Of a DNA stretch of 64,000 bases, positions 9,304 to 18,958 are shown in pieces. Each line of letters starts with the position of its first letter. Position 1 is the stretch's first letter. The notes under the pieces were generated by a model. That model searched no databases. It saw only the letters and a program-made list of their open reading frames with translations, and was not told where the DNA came from. The stretch lies in the NCBI GenBank assembly GCA_011774835.1, contig JAACAK010000114.1, forward strand, positions 37,068 through 101,067, given 5' to 3'. The position numbers were made by a program, and so were the translations under genes. Origin of the DNA: Candidatus Kutchimonas denitrificans. GTDB taxonomy: Bacteria > Gemmatimonadota > Gemmatimonadetes > Palauibacterales > KS3-K002.

Positions 9304-9416
9304 TTGCGGTGTGCGGTGCGTCGGTATGCAGTGGGTGACGGGGCCGGCGGCTGTCGTGACGGTCACCGCAACTCCCTGCATACCGCATACCGGCGTGCCG
9401 CATACAGCACACCGGT
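9304..9416. repeat. Palindromic intergenic repeat, family B, copy 1
   Basis: The left arm (from 9304) contains GCGGTGTGCGGTGCGTCGGT and the right arm (to 9416) is its imperfect complement, with CATACCGGCGTGCCGCATAC and AGCACACCG. The left arm is nearly identical, about 30 of 32 bases, to the reverse complement of the right arm of the palindrome at 36189-36301. It fills the proS-guaA gap and could fold as a large hairpin in the transcript. Confidence 0.8.
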
Positions 9417-10873
9417 CAGTACGCACGTGCCCACACCACCTCGTACTCCGCCTTCTTGCCGCAGATACATTTCGCGGGGATCTCATCGCTGCGGAAGTCC
9501 TCGTCCGGCATCAGGCGGATGGTGGCCTTGGTCTCGTCCTTCACGCTCGCCTCGCACTCTTCTGTTCCGCAGTAGCCGGTGTAGACGAAGCCGCCGGCCG
9601 TGGCGATGATCTCTTTGAACTCCTCGTAGTCGTCGATCCCGCGGTGCGAGTTGTCCTCGCGCCGTTTGATCGCCGTGGCCAGCAGCTCGTTCTGCATGGC
9701 GTCCAGCATCTCCGTGAGTCGCGAGCGGACCTCGCCGTCCGGGATGGGTACCTTGCGCGCCTTCGGGTCGGGGGCGAACCGTTTCACCGCCATCACCTGC
9801 CCCTTCTCCAGGTCCTTCGGCCCGATCTCCAGACGGACTGGCACGCCCTTCCCTTCCCACTCGTAGTACTTCGCACCCGGGTTCACGGTGTCGCGATCGT
9901 CGAGCCTGACGCGGACCACATCGCGGAGCTGCCCGGCCAGCTTCTCCGCCGCCTCGAGCACCTGCCCGCGCCCTTCGTCCGACTTGTAGATCGGTACGAT
10001 GACCGCCTGGATCGGTGCGAGCTTCGGCGGCAGTACCAGGCCCAGGTCGTCGCTGTGCGACATCACCAATCCGCCGATCAGGCGCGTGGAGACCCCCCAC
10101 GAAGTGCTCCAGACATACTCGTGCGACCCATCTTCGGTCTGGTACTTCACATCGAAGGCACGGGCGAAGTTCTGACCCAGGTTGTGCGATGTCCCCGCCT
10201 GCAGCGCCCAGTTGTCCTGCATCAGCGCCTCGCAGGCATAGGTGCGGTCGGCGCCGGCGAACTTGTCCCACTCGGTCTTCACACCCGTCAGCGGCGGCAT
10301 CGCCATCCATTCCTCCATGAACCGACGATAGACGCTCAGCATCAGGAGCGTCTCGCGCTGTGCGTCTTCCTGGGAGGCGTGCGCGGTGTGGCCTTCCTGC
10401 CAGAGGAACTCGGGCGTGCGCAGGAACAGCCGCGTCCGCATCTCCCAGCGCACCACGTTGGCCCACTGGTTGATGAGCAGCGGCAGATCGCGATAGCTCT
10501 GGATCCAGTCCGCCATGATCGGCCAGATGATCGCCTCGGACGTCGGCCGCACGACCAGCGGCTCCTCGAGCTCCTTGCCGCCGCCGTGGGTGACCACGGC
10601 GGTCTCGGGGGCGAACCCCTCGACGTGCTCGGCTTCCCTGTGCAGGAAGCTCTGGGGAATGAACAGCGGGAAGTACGCGTTCTGGTGCCCGGTCTCCTTG
10701 AATCTGGCGTCCAGCGCCTTCTGCATCAGCTCCCAGATCGCGTAGCCGTGGGGGCGGATCACCATGCATCCCCGCACCGGCGTGTATCCGGCCAGCTCGC
10801 CGCGCTGGACGACTTCGTTGTACCAGGCGGAAAAATCCTCGGCCCGTGGCGTTAGAGCTCTTTGCTCAGCCAT
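9416..10873 (-). CDS. proS: Prolyl-tRNA synthetase, archaeal/eukaryal type
   Basis: 485 aa from the ATG at 10873 (MAEQRALTPRAEDFSAWYNE); an upstream in-frame extension overlaps the preceding gene and is rich in Arg without conservation. It charges tRNA-Pro. Class II motifs are visible: FPLFIPQSFLHREAEHVEGF, RPTSEAIIWPIMADWI (motif 2 region) and the anticodon-binding domain after residue 270. There is no insertion editing domain, and the C-terminus has a Cys-rich zinc-type domain (GYCGTEEC and AKCICGKK) ending in Tyr. This is the archaeal/eukaryal-like architecture found in a minority of bacteria. The start lies 8 bp inside the end of the small membrane-protein gene, suggesting coupled expression. 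Confidence 0.95.
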   Translation of the reverse strand: MAEQRALTPRAEDFSAWYNEVVQRGELAGYTPVRGCMVIRPHGYAIWELMQKALDARFKETGHQNAYFPLFIPQSFLHREAEHVEGFAPETAVVTHGGGKELEEPLVVRPTSEAIIWPIMADWIQSYRDLPLLINQWANVVRWEMRTRLFLRTPEFLWQEGHTAHASQEDAQRETLLMLSVYRRFMEEWMAMPPLTGVKTEWDKFAGADRTYACEALMQDNWALQAGTSHNLGQNFARAFDVKYQTEDGSHEYVWSTSWGVSTRLIGGLVMSHSDDLGLVLPPKLAPIQAVIVPIYKSDEGRGQVLEAAEKLAGQLRDVVRVRLDDRDTVNPGAKYYEWEGKGVPVRLEIGPKDLEKGQVMAVKRFAPDPKARKVPIPDGEVRSRLTEMLDAMQNELLATAIKRREDNSHRGIDDYEEFKEIIATAGGFVYTGYCGTEECEASVKDETKATIRLMPDEDFRSDEIPAKCICGKKAEYEVVWARAY

Positions 10874-11177
10874 CGACGCTCTCCATGCTCCCCGTCTCCC
10901 CTTCGCTTTCGTCGGAGTCGCCTCCCGATGTCGTCGGCCGCGCATCGGCTGGCCCGGTCATCAACCACAGGGCAAGGGGGATCAAGGTTCCCACCGCCGA
11001 CCACCCGAGGCCGCGACGGACGCCACGTCCTAACGCGGCTCCAACGAGTCGGCCCAGCCCGACGGCCAGTACGGCGGTGGCGACGGCGCCGGCGCTGAGC
11101 GGCGCCAGGCGGTGCCAGGCCCCCAATCCGCGGTCGAGAAACCCTTCGCCTCGAATCTTCAGGTCGCTGTCGTTCAT
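10866..11177 (-). CDS. Small membrane protein of unknown function
   Basis: 103 aa. Two hydrophobic segments are visible, about residues 27-50 (LSAGAVATAVLAVGLGRLVG) and 58-72 (WSAVGTLIPLALWLM), separated by a short Arg-rich loop; the C-terminal 30 residues are Ser/Asp/Glu rich. No family is recognised. It is supported as a gene by position: its start is 9 bp after the stop of the lipoprotein gene and its stop overlaps proS by 8 bp. It might be an AtpI-like or holin-like small helix pair, but nothing in the sequence proves it. Confidence 0.6.
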   Translation of the reverse strand: MNDSDLKIRGEGFLDRGLGAWHRLAPLSAGAVATAVLAVGLGRLVGAALGRGVRRGLGWSAVGTLIPLALWLMTGPADARPTTSGGDSDESEGETGSMESVDG

Positions 11178-11185
11178 CTTCGCAA

Positions 11186-11707
11186 CTACTCCCTTTCGCC
11201 GGGCGGCGTTCCCTGCGACGGCACGTCGTACGTGTAGACCACGTGCGGCTCTTCTCGAGATTCGGCCGTGGCGCTATCCCAGCCGACCCCGGGCACCCAA
11301 ACGCCCCAGAGGCGCGGCACCACATTGCCGCGACGCGGCGCCGTCGGATCGTAAACGTAGATTACGCCACGGGCGGCGACGAGGGCCGAATCGGCCCGGC
11401 CGATCGAGTCGAGGACCAGGCGTAGCGTCTTGGACAGCGAGGACCGGTTCGCGCTACTAAGCGCCAGCACTCGAAACTCCACTTTCCGCGGGTCCTCCTC
11501 GTGCACGACGCTGTCGAAGACCTGGTAATCGACCGGCGCCGCCGTGTCCACTCCCGCCCGTCCCTTCGGGTAGTCCTCCGGGAACTCGACCGCCGGCACA
11601 TCGTCCCCGGCGGCCTCGTCGTCGGACCGCTCGCCGACGCACGCTGCGACGCCGCCAAGAGCTGCCGCAGCGAGCACGGCCGTTACGAATCGGAGGCTGT
11701 CACTCAT
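11186..11707 (-). CDS. Putative lipoprotein of unknown function
   Basis: 173 aa from the ATG at 11707; a GTG four codons upstream is possible. The ATG sits inside the hisS stop region (ATGAGTGA), an 8-bp overlap. The signal peptide ends GVAAC with Cys23 as the lipidation site. An acidic linker follows, then a compact domain with PVDYQVFDSV, VEFRVLALSSANRSSL and VIYVYDPTAPRRGNVVPRLWG. No family is recognised. The product should sit in the periplasm facing the membrane. It lies between two aminoacyl-tRNA synthetase genes, a position that gives no functional hint beyond constitutive expression. Confidence 0.7.
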   Translation of the reverse strand: MSDSLRFVTAVLAAAALGGVAACVGERSDDEAAGDDVPAVEFPEDYPKGRAGVDTAAPVDYQVFDSVVHEEDPRKVEFRVLALSSANRSSLSKTLRLVLDSIGRADSALVAARGVIYVYDPTAPRRGNVVPRLWGVWVPGVGWDSATAESREEPHVVYTYDVPSQGTPPGERE

Positions 11708-13010
11708 CTTTCGTGTCACCCTCGTTCAACGCTTCCACGACATCTTCCAAAGCCACCACTCGCTCATCGCCGCTCGACATGCTGCGAATCCGGGCCTGGC
11801 CGACCTCGACCTCCTGCGGGCCCAGGATGATCGCCAGGCGTGCGCCCAGTTGGTCGGCGCTCTTCAGCTGACTGCCCAGGCGCCGCTCGCGGAAGTCGTA
11901 GACGGCCGAGTGCCCGGCCCGGCGAAGGCGCTGCGCCACCCGCAGCGCGCGTCGTCGCCCTTCGGGCCCGATGTAGGCGACGAAGCAATCGATACCCGTC
12001 TGCCGATCGGGCAGCAGTCCGTGGTCGGCCAGCAGCTCGGCCAGAACGACATCGCCCATCCCGAACCCGAGCGCCGGCATGTCGATGCCGCCCACCAGGT
12101 CGAGCAGGCTATCGTAACGGCCGCCCCCGCAAACGGCGCGCAGCTCACGGCGCGCGTCCCAGAGCTCGAACACGATCCCCGTGTAGTAGGCGAGCCCGCG
12201 GACCACTGAGAGATCGATGTCGACGAACTCGGCCACGCCGAGATCGTCGACATGCTCCAGGTACCTGTCGAGCTCGTCGATCGTCTCCGCCACAGCAGGC
12301 ACATCTCCGTAGCGAGCCCGCAGCTCTTCGATGCCCCGCGTGGCCGTCGTCTCCAGCACCGCCTCGATCGCGTCGGCATCGAGGCCCAGGCCCGCCAGCT
12401 TCTCCTCCAGCCGATCGCGTCGCTCGCGATCCAGCCTGTCGATGACGCCGTAGACCGCCTCGAGGCGGTCGTCCGGGACGCCGACGTGGCCAAGGATGGC
12501 CGCGAGGACTCGACGATCGGAGACGCGGGCACGTATCTGACTCGCATCGAGACCGGCGGCACGGCAGATGTCGATGGCCGCTGCGATCAACTCGGCGTCG
12601 GCGATCACATCGGCCACGCCGATGATGTCCATGTTGAGCTGGAAGTGCTCCCGCAGACGGCCGCGCTGCTTGCGCTCGTAGCGGAAGAGCTGCGGGATCG
12701 AGTACCAGCGGATCGGCTTGCGCAGGGCGCGAGCCCGGGCACCCACCATGCGGGCCAGGGTCGGCGTCATCTCGGGCCTGAGGGCCACGCGGCGGCCGCC
12801 CTTGTCCTCGAACTCGTACAGCTGCTCGACGATCTCCTCGCCCGACTTCCGTGTGTAGAGCTCGAGCTCCTCGAGCGGCGGCCCGTCGTACTCCTCGAAC
12901 CCGTAGCGCCGGGCAACATCGCGCCAGATGCGCGTCAGGTGCGCGCGCACGACGAAATCCTCGGGATAGAAGTCCCGGAAGCCCGGCAAGCCCTGAAAAT
13001 CAGTCATCAT
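11700..13010 (-). CDS. hisS: Histidyl-tRNA synthetase
   Basis: 436 aa. It attaches histidine to tRNA-His. Motif 1 lies near the N-terminus (GFRDFYPEDF follows the start), motif 2 is in WYSIPQLFRYERKQRGRLRE near residue 120, the histidine-specific motif GGGRYDSLLDLVGG is near residue 290, and the C-terminal anticodon domain starts at about residue 335. The second Met (13007) is an equally good start. Its end overlaps the lipoprotein start, and folC ends 10 bp upstream, so accD/folC-hisS-proS-guaA may form one long transcript with an internal folC promoter. Confidence 0.96.
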   Translation of the reverse strand: MMTDFQGLPGFRDFYPEDFVVRAHLTRIWRDVARRYGFEEYDGPPLEELELYTRKSGEEIVEQLYEFEDKGGRRVALRPEMTPTLARMVGARARALRKPIRWYSIPQLFRYERKQRGRLREHFQLNMDIIGVADVIADAELIAAAIDICRAAGLDASQIRARVSDRRVLAAILGHVGVPDDRLEAVYGVIDRLDRERRDRLEEKLAGLGLDADAIEAVLETTATRGIEELRARYGDVPAVAETIDELDRYLEHVDDLGVAEFVDIDLSVVRGLAYYTGIVFELWDARRELRAVCGGGRYDSLLDLVGGIDMPALGFGMGDVVLAELLADHGLLPDRQTGIDCFVAYIGPEGRRRALRVAQRLRRAGHSAVYDFRERRLGSQLKSADQLGARLAIILGPQEVEVGQARIRSMSSGDERVVALEDVVEALNEGDTKDE

Positions 13011-13020
13011 CGTCGTCGGT

Positions 13021-14343
13021 CTATCCGGCCCGGCGCCCGCCGGGCAACCCGACCGGTATGTCCAGGAGTTTCATCGCGTCGCCCACCGTATGGTTCGAGC
13101 CAGTCACCACCACGGTCGCCGCGACTTCCGCCGCCCGTTCCAGGGCCGCTTCGAAATCGACGATCACCTCCACGGGATACGTCGACACGGTTTCCGCCAC
13201 CGCCGCCGCGTCCCACCACCGATCCGACGGCGAGCTCGGCGCCACCGTGAATATCGAAATGTCGGCCAGCGCCAGTAGCGGCGGCAGCATCTCCGGCCAC
13301 GGCTTGTCGCCCAGGATCGCCACCACCAGCGCCAGCGGCGTTTCGAGGTCCAGGCTGGTGAGGCTCTGGGCCAGCGCCTCCACCGCCACCAGGTTGTGCG
13401 CCACGTCCAGCACCCATGTGCGATCGCGACGACGCTCGATCTGCAGCCGGCCGGGCCAGCGGACGCCCGCTACGCCGAGTCCGATCTCATCGGCGGTCGG
13501 ACGGTACTCGTTCGGCAGGCTCTCCAGCGCCAGCGCTGCGAGGCCGGCGTTCCAGGCCTGGTGCGCGCCCAGCAGCGGGCAGCGCAGCTGGATCGGTCTA
13601 TCGGCGTCGGGTCCCATGTACCCGAACTCGGTGTATTCCCGGCCAATCCGAATCCGACGTACGGCGGCATCGTAGCCCAGTTGGAGCAGCGGTGCCCCGA
13701 CGCCCTCGGCGTGCCGGCGGACCACGCGCCCGGCCTCGGGGTCCAGACGACCCAGAACCAGCGGGACGCCGGGCTTAACGATGCCGGCTTTCTCCCGGGC
13801 GATGGCCGCCAGCGTGTTGCCGAGATAATCGGCGTGATCCCAGGCGACGTTGGTGATCGCCGCGATCTCCGGCAGCAGGACGTTGGTCGCATCGAGCCGA
13901 CCGCCCAGCCCGACCTCGGCGACCACGAACTCGACCCCCGCCTCGGCGAAGCAGAGGAACGCCAGCGCCGTCGCCGTCTCGAAGAACGTCCCACGCACCG
14001 CCTCCGCCTCGGGCCGCAAGCGGCGCGCCGCGGCCGACAGCAGCGCGTCGTCCACCGGGAAACCATCGATCCGGATGCGCTCCCGAAAATCCAGCAGGTG
14101 GGGTGACGTATACAGACCGACCCGGCGACCCGCGACGCCCAGCACGCTGGCCAGCATGGCCGCCACCGATCCCTTGCCGTTCGTGCCACCGACGTGCAGC
14201 GAGCGGAACGCCATGTGGGGGCGGCCGACGGCGTGCAGCATCGTCCTGGTGCGTCCCAGCCCCCAGCGGATGACGCCCGTCGGCTGCAGTCCGAGAAGCT
14301 CGGCCAGCTCCGGACTCCTCGCGGCGGAGATAGTCATGGACAT
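13021..14343 (-). CDS. folC: Folylpolyglutamate synthase / dihydrofolate synthase
   Basis: 440 aa. It adds glutamate to dihydropteroate and/or tetrahydrofolates in the cytoplasm. The Mur-ligase-like ATP site is GTNGKGSVAAML near residue 53; the central domain has AAITNVAWDHADYLG and the omega-loop-type segment AREKAGIVKPGVPLVLG; the C-terminal domain has VLDVAHN. There is no Shine-Dalgarno sequence before the ATG at 14343, and a perfect TATAAT lies 8 nt upstream, so translation may begin on a leaderless mRNA. Met3 is an alternative start. accD lies upstream with a 91-bp gap. Confidence 0.95.
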   Translation of the reverse strand: MSMTISAARSPELAELLGLQPTGVIRWGLGRTRTMLHAVGRPHMAFRSLHVGGTNGKGSVAAMLASVLGVAGRRVGLYTSPHLLDFRERIRIDGFPVDDALLSAAARRLRPEAEAVRGTFFETATALAFLCFAEAGVEFVVAEVGLGGRLDATNVLLPEIAAITNVAWDHADYLGNTLAAIAREKAGIVKPGVPLVLGRLDPEAGRVVRRHAEGVGAPLLQLGYDAAVRRIRIGREYTEFGYMGPDADRPIQLRCPLLGAHQAWNAGLAALALESLPNEYRPTADEIGLGVAGVRWPGRLQIERRRDRTWVLDVAHNLVAVEALAQSLTSLDLETPLALVVAILGDKPWPEMLPPLLALADISIFTVAPSSPSDRWWDAAAVAETVSTYPVEVIVDFEAALERAAEVAATVVVTGSNHTVGDAMKLLDIPVGLPGGRRAG

Positions 14344-14351
14344 GGGGCCTA

Positions 14352-14357
14352 ATTATA
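14352..14357 (-). promoter_or_regulatory. Perfect TATAAT -10 box 8 nt from the folC start
   Basis: On the minus strand TATAAT occupies 14357-14352, and 8 nt separate it from the ATG at 14343. The matching -35 position at 17 bp reads CTACCG, a poor match. Since transcription normally starts 6-7 nt after the -10 box, the mRNA would begin at or within a base or two of the start codon. Confidence 0.55.
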
Positions 14358-14434
14358 GTGGCGAGCCCGCTTCACGGTAGGCGGCCATCAGGCCGGGGGC
14401 GGCCGGCCTGCCAAGTCGCGGGCGGTCACGCGAC

Positions 14435-15271
<837 letters not shown>

Positions 15272-15400
15272 GAATCCCTTTTTCGTACTTATGCGGGGAC
15301 GGCGACCGCCCCGAATCGTCGAATTGGTAACTAATAAAGATCTAAGAGTCCGCGTCGAGTCGCAATGGGCGGAGCGTACGACGCCCAATAGCCACTCCTT

Positions 15401-15436
15401 CAAGTCGATTGCTCAATTCTCACATCCAATTTCCAA
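15401..15436. repeat. AT-rich interspersed element, half copy (family C)
   Basis: This 36-bp stretch in the rodA-accD gap begins CAAGTCGATTGC and continues with CAATTCTCACATCCAAT. It closely matches the left arm (from 41854) and the complemented right arm of the palindrome between gatB and gatA. The gap is distinctly AT-rich for this genome. Only a single arm is evident here. Confidence 0.6.
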
Positions 15437-15453
15437 CCGCGAAATACAGAAGG

Positions 15454-16689
15454 TCACGGACCCAGGCGGTGCTCCACCGCCACCCGCTGCACCACGGCCA
15501 GGCAGATGAAGGAGATGACCAGGAAGCTGCCCCCGTAGCTCAGAAACGGCAGCGGCAGGCCGGTGATCGGCAGCAGACCGACGGTCATGCCGATGTTCGC
15601 CACGATGTGGGCGAACCAGAGGGCGAATATCCCGAACGTGACCATCGAGGCGAACTCGTCCTCCGTGCGCTCGGCGATCCGCAGGATCCGCCACAGCAAC
15701 AGCACGAACCCGAGGAGGATCAGCGCGCTGCCGATGAACCCGAACTCTTCACCGACCACGGCAAAGATGAAATCGGTGTGCTGCTCGGGCAGGAACGCGA
15801 GCCGCTTCTGGGTTCCCTGCAGAAACCCCTTTCCGAACCAGCCGCCGGATCCGATGGCCACCTGCGATTGGATCAGGTGCCAGCCGGCGCCTTGTGGGTC
15901 GGCTTCCGGGGTGATGAACGCCATGATCCGGACCTTCTGGTACGTCGCGAGACTGCGCCAGGCCGGCAAAACGAGCACGCCCATCGCCAGGTTGACGAAG
16001 ATCACCATGAGCGACTCGGTCAGGTAGGACCGGGTCAGGTAGAGGAAGGCGACGAGCAACAGGAACCAGAGCCCCCAGAGCGGCGTGGAGAAGGCGAGCG
16101 CCAGGCTCACCAGCGGGCTGAGGAAGAGCAAGAGCTTGGGCAACGAGAGGCCGGACCAGAAGACCGCGGCGATGAGGATCGCGACGAAGACGGAGGCGGT
16201 GCCGAGATCGGGCTCGAGCAGGATCAGCCCGAACGGCAGGAGCACGGCGGCGACCAGCGGCCACAGATCCCACAGGTTGTCCGGCGGCCGCTCTCGGTTC
16301 GCGATCAGGCGAGCGAGCAGAAGGATGGTGGCCAGCTTGGCGAACTCGGAAGGCTGGAAGCCGACGGCACCGATGCGGATCCAGCTGCGAGGCCCGCTGC
16401 CACCCCCGATGATGAGGACGACGATGAGCGCGAGGATCGCAGCCGCGTAGGCCAGCGGGGCCACCCACTCGAGCCAGCGGATCGACACCCTGAGGGTGAG
16501 CACGAAGAGAAACAGCGAGATGACGAGCCAAATGGCCTGCTTGCGCCAGATGCCGGTGATCGACGACGGGACTTCCATCTCGCCGGCCGAGTAGATCATC
16601 GCCACGCCGAAGATCGCGAACGCGAAGGCCAGCGCGACGATCACGCCATCACCCACGGCAGCCAGCGGAGTTTCCTTGGATCGAATCAT
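15454..16689 (-). CDS. rodA: Rod-shape SEDS peptidoglycan glycosyltransferase RodA
   Basis: 411 aa with about ten transmembrane helices. It polymerises lipid II glycan strands during elongation in the inner membrane, paired with PBP2. SEDS features are visible: an N-terminal region GVAMIYSAGEME, a stretch SWIRIGAVGFQPSEFAKLA that is the family signature, LEPDLGTASVFVAI with the conserved LxPDxG, and GLLPITGLPLPFLSYGGS near the C-terminus. The ATG overlaps the stop of the PBP2 gene (ATGA). It is the last gene of the mre operon before the AT-rich gap. Confidence 0.96.
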   Translation of the reverse strand: MIRSKETPLAAVGDGVIVALAFAFAIFGVAMIYSAGEMEVPSSITGIWRKQAIWLVISLFLFVLTLRVSIRWLEWVAPLAYAAAILALIVVLIIGGGSGPRSWIRIGAVGFQPSEFAKLATILLLARLIANRERPPDNLWDLWPLVAAVLLPFGLILLEPDLGTASVFVAILIAAVFWSGLSLPKLLLFLSPLVSLALAFSTPLWGLWFLLLVAFLYLTRSYLTESLMVIFVNLAMGVLVLPAWRSLATYQKVRIMAFITPEADPQGAGWHLIQSQVAIGSGGWFGKGFLQGTQKRLAFLPEQHTDFIFAVVGEEFGFIGSALILLGFVLLLWRILRIAERTEDEFASMVTFGIFALWFAHIVANIGMTVGLLPITGLPLPFLSYGGSFLVISFICLAVVQRVAVEHRLGP

Positions 16690-18485
16690 CGAGCCGTCGC
16701 CTCCCCGGCCGGCGCCGGGGCCTGGTTCTCCAGGTAGTAGGCGATCAGCCGCGACACGATCGGCGCCGCGGCCGACGAGCCGTGACCGCCCCCCTCGACG
16801 ATGGCCGCCGCCACGATGGCCGGCTCCTCAGCCGGCGCGAAGCCCAGGAACCATGCGTGGTCCTCGCCGTGCGGGTTCTGCGCCGTGCCCGTCTTTCCCG
16901 CCAGGGTCCAGCGGCGAAGCCGCGAGCCGCGAGCCGTACCGCCGGGGGCGTTGACAACCTCGACCAGTGAGTTTCTCAGCTGGTCCAGCTGTTCGTCCGA
17001 CAGCGGCAGGGAACCGGAGGGCTCCGCCCGCGGGCCGTCGCGGCTGATGCGCGGCGTGGGCAGGGTGCCGCCGCTGGCGAGGGCGGCGAAGAACTGGGTC
17101 ATCTTGAGCGGGCTCTGCGCGTTCTCTCCCTGCCCGATCGCCAGGTTGAGCACCACCGAGTTCGTCCAGCCGCTCGGGCCGTAGCGGCGATTGTACCACG
17201 CGGTGTCGGGCGGAAAGATGCCGGCGTTGTCGATCGGCAGGTCGATCCCGGTCGGGCGGGTGAACCCGAACTCTCGCACGCCTTCGAGCATCCCTTCCAG
17301 CGTGATCTTGAGACCGAGTTGGTAGAAGTAGACATCGCAGCTCTCACGGATCGCGCCGTTCAGGTCGAGCGACCCGTGGCCGGACGGCGTCCAGCACTTG
17401 AAGACGCGTCCGTAGTACATCAGCGCGCCGCGACAGGTGATCGGCATCCGCGTGTCGATATCGGCGTCACCCTCCGCCATGGCGATGCCGGCCACCACCA
17501 GCTTGAACGTCGAGCCCGGGGCGTAGGTCGCGGAGACGGCGCGGTTGAACAGCGGCCGACCGGGGTCGGCGTTGAGCGTCCGCCAGTGAGACGGCTCCAC
17601 TCCGCCGACGAAGACGTTCGGGTCGAAGCTGGGCGCGCTGTACATGGCCAGCACGGCCCCGCTAGCCGGCTCGAGGGCGACGACCGCCCCCCGCATCGTG
17701 TCGGGGAACAGGTCGGCGATAACCTTCTGCAGCCCGACATCGATGTTGACGTGGATATCGACGCCGGGGGTGGCGGCGATCGGCTCCCGGCCCCTGAAGC
17801 CGCCCACCAGGCGGCCGAGGGCGTTGACCTCCACGTAACGAACGCCGGGCGTGCCCGCCAGCAGCCGATCGTAGACGCGCTCGATCCCTGAGCGTCCCAC
17901 CACGCGGCCTGGCTCGTATCCCTCGAACTCGGCCAGCCGCAGCTCCTCATCCCCGATCTCGCCGACATAGCCGATGACGTGGGCCAACAGCTCACCCCAC
18001 GGATAGTGCCGCTTCGGCGCCGTCTCGATCACGATGCCGCCCGGCAGGTACGCGCGTCGCTCCTCGATGGCCGAGACCTCGGAGAACGTCGCGTCGCTCT
18101 CCACCACGACAGGGCGGTTGGGGTGCTGGCGGTAATTCGCCATCAGCCCGTCGATCTTTTCGTCCGAGTGGCCGAGGATCACGGCCAGCTGCTCGAGCAC
18201 GACCCGCAGCGAGTCGGCGGAGAGCGGCAGCGCGACGATGGAATAGCCGGGCACGTTCTCGGCTATGACCGTGCCGTTGCGATCGTAGATGCTGCCGCGC
18301 GCCGCCGGGACCGGAAGGGCGCGGATACGGTTCTCGTCCGACCGCAACACGTAGGTCGTGTGCTTGAGCACCTGGATGCGGAAAAACTGGAGGCCGAGGG
18401 CGAAGATGGCGAGCAGGGCCAGCCAGCGGGCGAAGAGCGCCCGGCCCTGACGCTGCGTCGCCTGAGTGCTGATGACCGGGCTCAC
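16686..18485 (-). CDS. mrdA: Penicillin-binding protein 2 (elongasome transpeptidase)
   Basis: 599 aa from a GTG that overlaps the mreD stop. One N-terminal transmembrane helix (about residues 20-38) anchors a periplasmic class B PBP. The dimerisation region has ARGSIYDRNGTVIAENVPGY. Transpeptidase motifs are complete: SxxK in APGSTFKLVV, SxD-type triad ESCDVYFYQLG, and KTGT in LAGKTGTAQNP near residue 545. It cross-links peptidoglycan with RodA during sidewall growth and is a beta-lactam target. Its position between mreD and rodA is the classic one. Confidence 0.96.
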   Translation of the reverse strand: MSPVISTQATQRQGRALFARWLALLAIFALGLQFFRIQVLKHTTYVLRSDENRIRALPVPAARGSIYDRNGTVIAENVPGYSIVALPLSADSLRVVLEQLAVILGHSDEKIDGLMANYRQHPNRPVVVESDATFSEVSAIEERRAYLPGGIVIETAPKRHYPWGELLAHVIGYVGEIGDEELRLAEFEGYEPGRVVGRSGIERVYDRLLAGTPGVRYVEVNALGRLVGGFRGREPIAATPGVDIHVNIDVGLQKVIADLFPDTMRGAVVALEPASGAVLAMYSAPSFDPNVFVGGVEPSHWRTLNADPGRPLFNRAVSATYAPGSTFKLVVAGIAMAEGDADIDTRMPITCRGALMYYGRVFKCWTPSGHGSLDLNGAIRESCDVYFYQLGLKITLEGMLEGVREFGFTRPTGIDLPIDNAGIFPPDTAWYNRRYGPSGWTNSVVLNLAIGQGENAQSPLKMTQFFAALASGGTLPTPRISRDGPRAEPSGSLPLSDEQLDQLRNSLVEVVNAPGGTARGSRLRRWTLAGKTGTAQNPHGEDHAWFLGFAPAEEPAIVAAAIVEGGGHGSSAAAPIVSRLIAYYLENQAPAPAGEATAR

Positions 18486-18958
18486 GAGGCTTTCGCCATG
18501 ATGGGAACGACCATGTACCCGACGACGCCGGTGGCGATGGCGTCTACGGGCGCCTGCAACAGGACGAAGAAGAGCGAGTCACCTCCGATGGCCAGGTAGC
18601 TCGTGACCTCGAAGAGCCACGTCCCGATGAACAGATAGGTACCGATGAACAGAATCTCCTCTCCCACGAACAGATCCCGCGTCAGCGAGCCGAGATAACC
18701 CAGAAGCACCAGCAGCAAGGTCGCCAGGCCGAAATGGCTGACCGCCATAGCGTCCTCCAGCAGACCCAAGGCGAACCCGAGCGCCGCGGCGGCTCCGGGC
18801 CGGAGCTGGCGCGCGGCGACCAGGACGCCGCAGACCAATAAGTTCGGAGCTGCGAACCAGGAGTCAAACAGCGGGCCGAACAGGAAGTGAAGGAAGGCGA
18901 GGATCAGCACCAGAACGACGAGGACGACGTTGACGCCGCTGCGGTCGACCTCGATCAT
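18482..18958 (-). CDS. mreD: Rod shape-determining protein MreD
   Basis: 158 aa, mostly hydrophobic with five or six predicted transmembrane helices and no catalytic motif, as expected for MreD. It is an inner-membrane part of the elongasome. The identification rests on size, hydrophobicity, the segment GFALGLLEDAMAVSHFGLAT typical of the family, and location between mreC and PBP2. Both ends overlap neighbours by 4 bp, so translation is probably coupled through the whole operon. Confidence 0.9.
   Translation of the reverse strand: MIEVDRSGVNVVLVVLVLILAFLHFLFGPLFDSWFAAPNLLVCGVLVAARQLRPGAAAALGFALGLLEDAMAVSHFGLATLLLVLLGYLGSLTRDLFVGEEILFIGTYLFIGTWLFEVTSYLAIGGDSLFFVLLQAPVDAIATGVVGYMVVPIMAKAS

Noticed and set aside
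7426..9609. 727-codon plus-strand ORF across guaA
   Set aside because: It covers guaA, the nif3-like gene and the palindrome in antisense; composition is Asp/Arg/His biased with no motif, typical of a shadow.
15301..15400. Promoter for accD
   Set aside because: TTGCGA and TTGAAG were considered as -35 boxes, but spacings to T-rich -10 candidates were 13-14, 19 or more than 20 bp; no convincing pair.
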